Below are positions 1 through 9,440 of a DNA stretch of 64,000 nt, one piece after another. This stretch comes from Calliphora vicina (Eukaryota; Arthropoda; Insecta; Diptera; Calliphoridae), in NCBI RefSeq assembly GCF_958450345.1, contig NC_088781.1, positions 124,756,431 to 124,820,430 of the forward strand, written 5' to 3'. Position 1 is the first letter of the stretch. Each line of letters starts with the position of its first letter. Made by a program: the position numbers and the translations under genes. The notes beneath the pieces are model-generated. The model did no database searches, was not told the origin of the DNA, and saw only the letters and a program-made list of their open reading frames with translations.

Positions 1-1414
1 CTTGCGGAACTCCAGATTTGACGATAATATTTTTAGACAATGCATTATTAAAACGCACACGTTGTTCACGACGGACAAGATAAGATTTTATCCATTCCAA
101 GCAGCAATTCGTAAATCCCATTATATACAGCTTATGCAACAAAAGATCGTGGTTAACTCTATCGAAGGCTTTACTAAAATCAGTGTAAATAACATCGGTA
201 TTACATCCATTAATGAAACCATTATTAATTATTGTTGTCAGTTCTAGCAAATTAGTTGTAGTCGAACATCCTTTACGAAAACCATGTTGGAAAGGTGTAA
301 TTATGGAAGAAACTTGATGACTTAAAAATTCGGTTAGATATTGTTCAAAAAGCTTAGGAATGACGCTTAATTTAGCAATACCTCTGTAGTTTGTTATATT
401 CGATTTATTCCCAGATTTAAACAGTGGAATAATAAAAGATTTTTTCCATAATTTCGGAAAGTAGCCATACTTTATAGACATGTTGAATAATATTGTTAAA
501 GGTGTTGCTAAAGATTGTGCACAATTTATTAGAAGGCAGCTAGGAATACCATCAGGTCCACTGTAGAAAGATGGTTTTAGTTTGATTAATAGAGTGATCA
601 TATTGGCAGTAGTGATGAATGGAAATGAAATAGGTTGTTGTTCTGGAATATAAAATGGATAAGTTTTTGATGTATCATATTCAGCATTAGAGTAAGTTGA
701 AGCAAAAAAATCCGCAAACAAATTACTTATTTCCATATGATTGGAAGTCTCGGTTGTAAGGTATTTCATTAAGGACGGAAATCCGACGGAATTCCTTTTC
801 GAGTTAACAAATTTATAAAATATTTTAGGGTCGCGTTTAAAGTTCAGTTTCATCATATTTAGATAATTTTTATAAAGGTTAAGATTGAGTAAATTGTATT
901 TAGCACGGTATAGAGAATATTTAGTGTAATCATTCAGCAATCCAGTTTGTTTATACTTCTTATAAAACTTATTTTTTATATTTTTTAATCTCGATAGAGG
1001 TTTTGAATTCCAAGGAGGGCCAGATTTATTAAGAACTGCATATTTAGGTACACAATCATCAATGTAATAAAACAAAGTTTTGTAAAATGAATTTATAGTT
1101 GCATCAATTGCTGCCGGAGTACCACTGGATAACGACAAAATTTGATGCCAGTTTGTATTATATAAAAAGAAATTTAAATCGTTGTAGTTAGTCTTTTTAA
1201 AACAGTAATCTTTTATGTTATTTAGTTTTTTATTTGGTTTCCCGGAAATTGGATAATTACAGTTGACTTCAATAGTAGGATGATGACGATCTTCCGGTTT
1301 AGTGACAGGATGATGACGGACCAAGGAACAATCTTTAGGTTCATTTACGAATACCAAATCAAGTAGTTTATTAGAGTCATTTAATACTCCATTTATTTGA
1401 AAAAGACCTAAATC
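1..1414 (-). CDS. Non-LTR retrotransposon ORF2, partial (endonuclease C-terminus to reverse transcriptase)
   Basis: One minus-strand frame stays open for about 471 codons, from an in-frame TGA at 1415-1417 to the window edge. Read on the minus strand it shows a linker (NKSGPPWNSKPLSRLK near 1020), the RT block SGPDGIPSCLL (near 560), QHGFRKGCSTTTNL (near 270), the catalytic-A region YTDFSKAFDRVNHDLL (near 170) and SGVPQ at the edge. These are standard motifs of Jockey/CR1-like non-LTR reverse transcriptases. The segment 1090-1410 would be the end of the endonuclease and the linker. The YADD box lies beyond the window, so activity cannot be judged. Upstream of 1420 the frame is broken, so the copy is probably 5' truncated. 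No start codon is proposed. The clade is not certain. Confidence 0.85.
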
Positions 1415-1490
1415 TCATAGACAGTCCAATAACCGATTGCTTGCAAGCGAACCTTCCTCCGGAAACTCTACAATATATTACTTCTGGTGG
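1..1490 (-). mobile_element. Non-LTR (LINE) retrotransposon, truncated, continues past left edge
   Basis: Element carrying the reverse-transcriptase frame described at 1-1414. Recognisable protein similarity fades around 1440-1490, where further stops appear. That is taken as the 5' truncation point. Target duplication and 3' tail are outside the window. Confidence 0.75.
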
Positions 1491-3124
1491 GAAAAATAAC
1501 TACTTTGAGTGTTGAAAGTGACTACAACCTATGTTACTTAGAGACTCTAAAGTGACAATTGACTTCACGCTAGGTTACATGGGATGTCAGTATACTTAAG
1601 CAAAAAGAAAATAAACTGCTTGAGAATTATATCAACATAATTTGTATAAAACCAGTTTGTACGAATTACTCACAAAAACGTGTCGTACGAAATAAACATT
1701 TAAAGTGACACTCTAGATTACTTAGAGGCACTAGATTACCAGGGAAGAGTAACCAATTGAATTATCTCTGAATTACAAAGGGCACATACGTGCTTAGTCC
1801 CCATCCATACTGTGAAACAATTGCTGCAAAACATTTGAGTTTGTTGACGAAAGGGTAAAGAGGAATGTTTCATATACATGCAGTTTTTTTTGAGTATGTC
1901 ATTCACATTGAGTATGTCATATTCGTTCTGTACAGAAGTGTCAAAAACTGAAAAGCAAAAACTTCACTGTGTGGACACGAATGCAGTTTCAAAAGAGAAT
2001 TTAAAAATGTTTTGCAGCAAATGTTTCACAGTGTAGACCGGGACTAAATGATCCAAAATATATAAATTGGAGTTAACCAAGTGATCAGACATTAGTGACA
2101 ATTCCTGTCAATAAGGGATACATTGAATATATACTTAACTATAGGAGTGTTATTGTAATTATTATATTATTATAAAATTGTTATTATAAAAACTATTTTT
2201 TTATATAAGCGATTATTTCGATTGTTATTCACCCATTTTATAAAAACAGTCTTCAAATGAATAGCTTTTTATTTCAAATTCTAAGCATTTAACGGATTCT
2301 TATTATTTTAACAGCAATTTACCATAGTTATGCTCTTTAAATAATGGGGAAAACATATACATTAGTTATATATAGTTACAATTTATATATTAAAATAATG
2401 TTATTTCTCTGATGAATTTCTAGTTATAATAAGAGAAAATTATTATATGAATGAAGTCTCTCATTTCCTTTAAACTATGCTGTTAACATTCCTTTTGTGA
2501 ATTTCTAGTTGGGGGAAAAATATATTATTTATGTTAAAAACAGTTGGTTTCTCTTTTGAGTATATGGTTATATTAAAGTGAAATTTGGTATTTGTTTGCT
2601 GTCACTTTCATCTTATTTTACTCATATTATAACATTTTTATAGTACTCGTGTAAACATTGAATTTCTCTTGTGATTTTCTAGTTCTGATATAATGCTCGT
2701 TCGAATTTAAATTACTTGTGTATGTTACAAACGATTTTGTTTACCTAAAGAGTTTATATGTTAAAGTTTAAAGTCCTTAATCATAATAATTTTTAATTTT
2801 TTTTTTTAATTTTATCTTGAATTTTTTTTTGAATTTTCTGTTTTAATAGGATACTCTGCACAACAATTTTAAACTTTTTACTGATGAATGACTTATGTGT
2901 CATGGGGTTTAATAATTTAATATCAATGATTCAAAATATGCGCTCATTTATTTCCTAACAGCTCTTGTGTACGACTTATAGCTTTCAGTTAAAATTCTCC
3001 TTTATTTTAACATGACGATTTCTATTTTTGTTTGTTGCACATATGCAGGTGTCATTAACCGAAAAAATCGAGTCAAATGGGAATGTCCTTGAATAAGATC
3101 GGCACATCGGTCCTGAGCCCTAAG
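1491..3124. other. Non-coding AT-rich stretch with a degenerate repeat
   Basis: No credible gene. Apart from the MITE at 1795-2046, the part from about 2390 to 2760 repeats phrases such as TTTCTCTTGTGATTTTCTAG and a following TTATATTAAAG. The same phrases recur at about 5380-5560, on the other side of the pseudogene and mariner block. A degenerate repeat therefore seems to have been interrupted by what lies between. Confidence 0.4.
1795..2046. mobile_element. MITE with ~40-bp inverted ends and TA duplication
   Basis: The left end (from 1797, GTCCCCATCC...ACTGTGAAACA) and the reverse complement of the right end (to 2044) match for about 40 bp with a few differences; both contain ACTGTGAAACA and TGCTGCAAAACATTT. 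The ends are bordered by TA at 1795-1796 and 2045-2046. At about 250 bp with no coding capacity this fits a Tc1/mariner-type MITE. The superfamily is inferred from the TA duplication only. Confidence 0.75.
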
Positions 3125-4110
3125 ACTAGGCCTGAACCTCAAGCTAGTGATTCGCCGGAGGACTTTGAATGTTACCTGGAAACGCTATAACCATTGAACC
3201 AAAACGAGTTAAAGGATCTAAACTGTCGAAGTCTGATTCAGAAATTTTTCTATATCTAAACCAAAATAAAGACTTTTAGGAACAAAAGAAACTAAAATTT
3301 CTTATTACCTCACAAGAGAACAGGATCTCCTCAATTGCTTTGCTGAAGAAAATGATTTTGTAAAAATGTACCTGGTTTAATGGCTGCTATGGGGTTACGA
3401 AATTACGTTTCCAGTGAACGAAGAAAATGTGTTCTCTTACACAATGGGAATATATTATAGTCGCCGTCTATTATACATTTCTACTAAAGTAAAAGGAAAA
3501 TTATTAAAATTAAATTAGGCTTATTCGTTATTAGGCTTTTCGTTTCAATTCCGAATTTATTATTCCAATCGATTTTGTTTAGCTACTTCCGTTTAATTTC
3601 GTCAATTCTCAAAAAAATTTATACTACAGATTTTCCAAATTAAATTTGGCAATATTTTGTATTTTAAAACAAAAGTCCAGCCTAACATCAATTCCACTTA
3701 TTAAACTGAAAGTGGTTTCATTCCGAAAAAAAGTTTTGTTTTACTTTTTCTTAAAACAATTATTTAAATATGGTATAAAACAATTTGTTAAAAGCCTTAA
3801 CAAAAATGGCAATTGTTTCCTTTTTCTATCAAAAAATTACCCAAAACTGAGCGCAGAAAACATAAAAGCGGGTTTTTTTGAAGGCCCACAGATTATATCG
3901 TTAATAAAAGATAAGAATTTTAGGCCACTATGACCGTGATGGAGAAAATTACTTGCAATGAGTTCCTTTGGCTTGTTCCAAATAGAAATAAGAAAAGTTC
4001 TGACTATTCACAACGCGTTCAGAAACTAATGAGTCGCTTGGATTTAATATGACCATCAAATTACAATTTCTTCACAACCAACTAGACAATTTTCTCCATT
4101 AAACTCCATC
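3125..4110 (+). pseudogene. Decayed copy of a repeated arthropod gene family, function unknown
   Basis: Pieces in several frames, all in order on the plus strand, resemble a protein family I remember as highly multiplied in arthropod genomes and without assigned function. Seen here: SDSPEDFECYLETL (near 3150), YYLTREQDLLNCFAEEND (near 3310), CKNVPGLMAAM then RRKCVLLHNGN (3360-3450), the best-preserved frame 3646-3933 with QFVKSLNKNGNCF and SAENIKAGFFEGPQI, and FNMTIKLQFLHNQLDNF (near 4045). Frameshifts and stops separate every block, so it is dead. It abuts a mariner on its right. The ordered series of blocks makes chance unlikely. The family name and whether it is a host gene or a transposon-derived protein are unknown to me. 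Confidence 0.6.
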
Positions 4111-4149
4111 AGGGCCTTTGTACGATGAAGGCTACCTAAACGCACACAT

Positions 4150-5275
4150 GATGGCTAACTATTCAGAACAGCTTTCTTACTACAAATTCTGTACGGAGTT
4201 TCACCGTGAGAGAGATGTTTTGAGCGGTTCAAAAGTGATGATTTTGACATGGAAGGCAATGGGCAATCATCATCCAGCCACCCAAAAAAGATCGAAGACC
4301 AAGAATTGGAGGTATTGCTCCATGAAGATTTTTGTAAAACTCAACAAGAGCATGCCAAATCATTGGGAGCTACTCAAGCAGCATTTTCAAAATGTTGTCA
4401 AGCAGCACTATTCATATAAATTGAAGCCGATAGACCTTGATAGTCGATTTTGCATGTCCGCAATGATGCTTGAACGCTATAAAAGAAAAGTATTTTTGTA
4501 CCGAATCATTACTTGCGATGACAAATTTATCCATTACAATAACCCGAAGATTAAGATATCGTATGTGAAGCTCGGCCAACCAGCTGAATCGACACCAAAG
4601 CCAAATATCCATGGCGCTAAGGTCATTCCCTGTATTTGGTGGGAACAAAAGGGTCATATCTATTATGATCACCTAAAATCTGACCAGACCAGTGCACAAT
4701 TGGGCAGAATAAAATTTTTTTGCAAATAAATCTGACAATCAAAACCTCAGATCGGGATAAAATTTCACGTGGGCGTAGACCAGGAGTATCGAAGTTCAAG
4801 TTATTAAAATGGACTCTACAAATGCTCCAGGGGCGGCCCAATGGGAGATGAAAGTAGAGTATCTTCGACATGTAAAATGTTTGTTTCCCTTCAGATTTCA
4901 AATCGCTCAGCTTTTTAAAAAAGTCAAAATTTTAAAATTTCAATTTTCAAATTCCTATAACTCGGAAATTATAAGAGATAATTAGCACATGCACGCATGT
5001 TTTTTCAAGACCTACCCGAGCGCTTTCCAAAAATATATCTTTGAAAATGACACTTATTTAAAAATAATACATCCACCGACATGTAATCCTAATTTCAGCT
5101 CCCATAGCGCCACCCCTGTAGAGTCCATAAATGCCAGATTTATTTCCAAAAAATTTTGATTCTCCCCCACTGTGCAGCGGCCGAAAAACTCCCAGAATTT
5201 GCAGACAGATATGAAACAGTAATATTCCATCATCAATACACTCGGCCACATGTTGCAATACCTCTTAAAATTATT
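4150..5275 (+). pseudogene. Mariner transposase pseudogene, split by an insertion
   Basis: Tc1/mariner-family transposase of the DD34D type. The left part (to 4694) has, in two frames, EDQELEVLLHEDFCKTQQ, then CMSAMMLERYKRK, TCDDKFIHYNNPK (first catalytic Asp in CDD) and GQPAESTPKPNIHGAKV. The first block needs a frame change near 4217 and a return near 4420. The right part (5175-5275) has YETVIFHHQYTRPHVAIPL, which matches the usual HHDNARPHVA, but the catalytic Asp is replaced by Gln. The element at 4695-5174 sits between the two parts. No inverted terminal repeats of the mariner itself were found. Clearly inactive. Related scraps lie at 11925-12205, 32475-32765 and 52395-52795. Confidence 0.85.
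4695..5174. mobile_element. 480-bp inverted-repeat element (family M), possibly Transib-like, inside mariner
   Basis: The ends are inverted copies of about 44 bp. The left starts CACAATTGGGCAGAAT, the right (reverse complement) starts CACAGTGGGGGAGAAT, and both continue through GAAATAAATCTGGC-like sequence. Flanking pentamers are CAGTG (4690-4694) and CAGCG (5175-5179), a near-match. A CACWRTG start with a 5-bp duplication is the Transib signature, but the match is imperfect at both points, so the superfamily is tentative. The insertion itself is firm because mariner sequence resumes on the right. No coding capacity. The same terminal arm recurs at 39147-39210 and 40283-40346. Confidence 0.7.
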
Positions 5276-6111
5276 TAGAAAGAATAGGTTGTGAAATTTA
5301 GCATTTCGCATTTTTAAGTCATACATCCAATAACATAACCCTGTCATCAGAAATGCTGTTGTGCTGTGTTATTTTTATGCTATAAACATTTTGCTTCTTT
5401 TGTACTTTTCCTAGTTTCGATAAAGAGAAAATCAAAATGTTTATAGCACTTCGTTTGAACATACATTTTTGTTTGTTTTCTTTCGAATTAACATTTTTAC
5501 ATCATAAATATGTTGTTTCTCTTGTAATTTTTTTAGTTATATTAAAGAGATACTCATTATTTGTTAGCTCTCGTTTTCGTTCGTATTTTATCGTTATTTT
5601 CTACCCAATTAGAAACCAGCAAAGAGAGGTAAATACAAGTAACATAGGTCACCAATTTCTTAGTTAATGTAGGTCAGTTTTACTTTTTATGAAGGGTGTT
5701 GCTAATGTAGCGGCTTTTTAATATGGTTTTTCAGTAGAGAATATAATGTGAATGTATTTATTAACTTAATGTAATGATGAACATATTGTGAGCTTAAAGA
5801 AAGAAAAATCTTTACTTTCTTATATATTTTGTAATGAAGGGCTAATTTATAATGACATAGTGACTTCTTTAGATTGTTAAAATTTTATTAATTTGTAGCT
5901 CATTGCCTTTTATTGCAAAATTTGTCGATATTTGTGAGTCATATTCTTGAAAGGTTGTGAAGTGCGTACATACCATTTATAAACATTAATATTAACGCTT
6001 TATAAACATTTATTTTTAATTTAGTTTTTAAGATTTTTTTTGCTGGCGTATACTTAATTTTATTAACATTGATATTAATCATACTCCACATATATTGGTA
6101 TTTTATTGCAT
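5276..6111. other. Non-coding AT-rich stretch
   Basis: No gene seen. The first 300 bp carry the degenerate CTCTTGTAATTTTTTTAG / TTATATTAAAGAGA phrases also present at 2390-2760. The open frames at 5437-5667 and 5939-6133 have low-complexity composition and no recognisable similarity. Confidence 0.4.
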
Positions 6112-6123
6112 TAATATTTAATG

Positions 6124-6603
6124 GGGTATTCAATTAATCGGGTTTTTGATTTAATCGGTTATTCGAGCAAATAATTAATCGAGGTTTAGATTTAATCGGT
6201 TAATAATCAGTTAATTTTAAAATATTCGATTAACCGAATAATTTCCATTTTAATTTTAAATTGAAAAGAAAAACATTCATTAGGACAAAGTACATCATTC
6301 TAGTTCATCATTCTAGAACATTCTAGAAAAAAGGGTCATTTGCATATTCCTTAGTGTCAGTTTTCGTACTATGCTTCAAAAAACTTTTGCTAGAAGGGAA
6401 TGTTTACGAGTTGAGATATAAAATGTGTATGTTTTAAACTATATTTCTATATAATGTTCAAAAAAAAAATCGGTTAATCGGTTAATCGACACAAATTAAT
6501 CGGTTTATTTGTTATTTGAAAATCGTCAATTTTGAATTATTCGAACAGTTAATCGACCGGAATTAATCGGTTAACCGATTAATGGTTAATCGATTGGATA
6601 CCC
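6124..6603. mobile_element. 480-bp MITE flanked by a 12-bp direct repeat
   Basis: The left end starts GGGTATTCAATTAATCGG and the right end, reverse complemented, starts GGGTATCCAATCGATTAA. The interior near both ends is packed with TTAATCGGTTAATCG-type subterminal repeats. TAATATTTAATG occurs immediately outside both ends (6112-6123 and 6604-6615). No protein is encoded. The superfamily is not recognised; subterminal repeats would suit hAT or Mutator-like MITEs. Confidence 0.7.
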
Positions 6604-6615
6604 TAATATTTAATG

Positions 6616-7534
6616 AAGAAAAAGCTATATTTTATTGAATTCTTTGTTTTCTGTTGTCAAATTCGTACAGTTTAATTCCTTATTATCACTTTAAACAAAT
6701 TTTAAAATTCTACCATTATGCTGCCTTTCATTTCTATACACTTCACTTGGTAAACTTTCCATTTTACCCTGTCTCTACATAAAAAACATTACAACTTAAA
6801 GTAAGATGAAACGCACTTATAACATATTAAGCATAACAAATTAGTTTAAGACTTTAAAGTATGTTACTAATTAATCTAATTTTTTTGTTTGTTATAACAA
6901 CAGTTATTTTAGTTCAAACATCTTAACTTAATATATGACATGCTTTAAAAATTTTATAACTCTTATAACAAACCAAGCTCTTAAATTATTTCATAAACTC
7001 TCTTAAGTAATCTTTGAAGTTTATAGCCATTATAATGTTAACAACATACAATGATAATTATAACAGCCGTTTTATCATTCAGGCAATAAAAACCACAAAT
7101 AAACATGAACCAGCAAATAATGTTCAACATGAAATGTTACCAACTCCTCGTGTAGGACCAAACATACCCAAACACATTTATAGGGATAAATATTTACTCA
7201 CACGCACACAAAAATTCTCATAAAAATAACATCAAACAGAAAAGTGTGCATTAATGTAGCGCATATTCTGAATTTTTGGGAATTTCGATGTTTATAAAGG
7301 CTAAAATTGTTCTTACTCATCTAAACAGAAAATGAAGACTTAAGCATTTTGAGGTTGCACGTTTGATTTCTGACTCTAATAAATGCTAAATGAAGATTAA
7401 AAATATATTAGCTTGGAGACCGATTTGAAATTGCAGGATTTAAAGGAAATTAAATTTTTGCTAACATTATTTCTCAAAAATACATTTCGTAGCTTATAAG
7501 TTTGTCATTCCGTTTGTAATTTCTACATTTTTCA
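6616..7534. other. Non-coding AT-rich stretch
   Basis: No gene or clear repeat seen. The 69-codon open frame at 7014-7223 has no recognisable motif. Confidence 0.4.
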
Positions 7535-7785
7535 TTTCCGACCCTATAAAGTATATATATTCTGGATCCTTATAGATAGCGGAGTCGATTAAGCCATGTC
7601 CGTCTGTCTGTTGAAATCAATTTTCTGAAGACCTCAGATATCTTCAGGATCCAAATCTTCTTTCAGACATGCTTTCGAGAATTTTTCTATTTAAAATCAG
7701 CAAAATCGGTCCACAAATGGCTGAGATATGAAGAAAAAACCAAGACAACCAAAAAATGAAAAAAAAAACTGGAAAAAAATTATAT
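7535..7785 (+). repeat. Dispersed repeat, family A core fragment
   Basis: Contains GGAGTCGATTAAGCCATG followed by GTCCGTCTGTCTG and TTGAAATCAATTTTCTGAAG, then a stretch matching the reverse complement of 56400-56580. It has the GTCY tract and the shared core but not the family A 3' hairpin. It continues directly into a family E fragment in the other orientation. Confidence 0.65.
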
Positions 7786-7886
7786 TTTTTAAAAGAAAAT
7801 TTGTCTAAATCGGTCCGGCCGTTCTCTACTGATGCAATTACAAACGAAAGATATTGATTTTTATTTATATAGAAGAAGATAGAAGA
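7786..7886 (-). repeat. Dispersed repeat, family E fragment
   Basis: The reverse complement reads CTATATAAATAAAAATCAAT followed by GTAATTGCATCAG, GAGAACG and CCGATTTAGACAA. It closely matches the start of the repeat at 36886 onward. The TCTATATAAATAAAAAT start resembles Helitron 5' ends seen in other insects (from memory). Confidence 0.6.
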
Positions 7887-8330
7887 TAGATTATGCCTAC
7901 ATTTCTTGTTCTAGTGGCCTGAGACACGTTAATGGCCTGGTGAATTTTTAATAGCTTTTAACATTTTTTTCAGAATGATTTTTTACCAATGTTCACCAAA
8001 CTGGGGGGCGAGACTGGCAAAAATCCAACTTTTGTTACTAAGGGCCACCCATATTGTTAATATTTTTGACTTAGTAATCCGGATATAGGAAAACGTTCTG
8101 GTATGTATACAGACAGGCTTCGAACAAATATAAAAAAATATAGAGAACTTCAAATTTTGTATAAAAAATTAGTTTCTTAAGCATTTCGTCTCCATTACTA
8201 CCTGTAAACGATATTCGATTTTGCTAAAGTTTTTAGTTTTTAAATGAAAATAGAACAATTTTAGACTTTGAAAGCATCAAAAATCCAAAAATTGCAAAAT
8301 AAGAGCCACCCTTTTTTGTAGTCATGTCAT
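7887..8330. repeat. Dispersed repeat, family D
   Basis: The end of this stretch (8265-8312: GAAAGCATC, AAAATCCA, AAAATAAGAGCCACCC) recurs at 17240-17283 with few differences. The middle carries AGTAATCCGGATATAG, close to AGTAATCCAGATATAGATC in family A. Probably a decayed relative of the A group. Confidence 0.45.
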
Positions 8331-9440
8331 GCGTTATGAACCATAAAAAATTTACTCACTGTTTATGACATAAAAAACTCATATACTCATGTACAAAGAT
8401 ACTCTATAAAAGTACACACACACACAATATCCTACAAGCCAACACTTAACATACACACACACTACTCAAACAAACACTTCTCTTTATGTACACACAAACA
8501 TAGAAAGACATACATGAGTAAACATACAATACTTATTCAAACTACATACTCTCTTCGTCAAACAACTATAAACAGTCAACATATTTATACACTCAATAAA
8601 AAATTACTTAACTGTGACTTAAAAACAGCAACAAAAACAAACAAACAAACGAGCATCAACAAACAAACCACAACAAAAATCAAGCAAAAAAAAACCTACA
8701 CTAAGCTAAAAGTTAAAAGACCAAAAAAAATATGCATGTATGAAGGAATGAATGAATGTTGTATACTTTTAGGAGGCAATGGAGGAACTCATACATACAG
8801 TCACACATAAAAAACACATAATAACAAATACCAAAGGAAATGCCAGTTTTTTTTCTTTCTTTCTTGGCTACAATTGAATAGAAAATGGAACTAAATAGAA
8901 AAACAAATCTGTATGAAATAAAAAAAAAACTAAATCTATTTGGGCTTGTAAGTGTGTAATGTTATGCATATATGGATGAGTAGATAGCAGGCAGTATTCA
9001 ATGCTCCAAAAAATATATAAATTGAATTGAAAATAAATATTAAAATGTATCAATTTGTTTTGATTTTTTATTGCGGTTGTAGTAGCATACTTTTAGGCTG
9101 GCCTTTTGTTAGCAAAGTGATTTATTTAAATGCTTTTTAAGGATATTTTTTCTATAATTTATTTTTTTCTTTTAAAAATTGTTAAATAAATAAACAAAAT
9201 ATATTTAGTAATGTCATTGTTATAACTGCAGTTTAATAAATTGTTTATTTATCGAACATTATACGGCAAAACTAATTGATCAAACAAAATAGTATTTTTT
9301 TATTTTAATGGGCTATTTTTTTAACATTAATTTTTGAAAATATATTGACTAAACACTAAGGCGCCTGAAAATGACGCAGAAAGCTTAGAACAGCCAGCAA
9401 ATATAGAGCATTACCTTAGGGTAAAGAATATTTGGCTTTG
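8331..9440. other. Non-coding stretch with CA-rich simple sequence
   Basis: 8400-8480 has short ACACAC runs, 8620-8700 is A-rich with AAAC repeats, and 8850-8870 is a T/CTTT tract. The 98-codon frame at 8514-8810 reflects this composition (Thr/Lys/Gln rich) and is not accepted as a gene. Confidence 0.45.

Noticed and set aside
2..247. 81-codon plus-strand open frame
   Set aside because: It is the antisense shadow of the LINE reverse transcriptase, whose motifs are unmistakable on the minus strand.
5437..5667. 76-codon open frame, hydrophobic start
   Set aside because: Lies in a degenerate repeat also present at 2390-2760. Low-complexity Phe/Ile/Ser composition.
8514..8810. 98-codon Thr/Lys-rich open frame
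   Set aside because: Reflects A- and CA-rich simple sequence. No conserved motif and no gene context.
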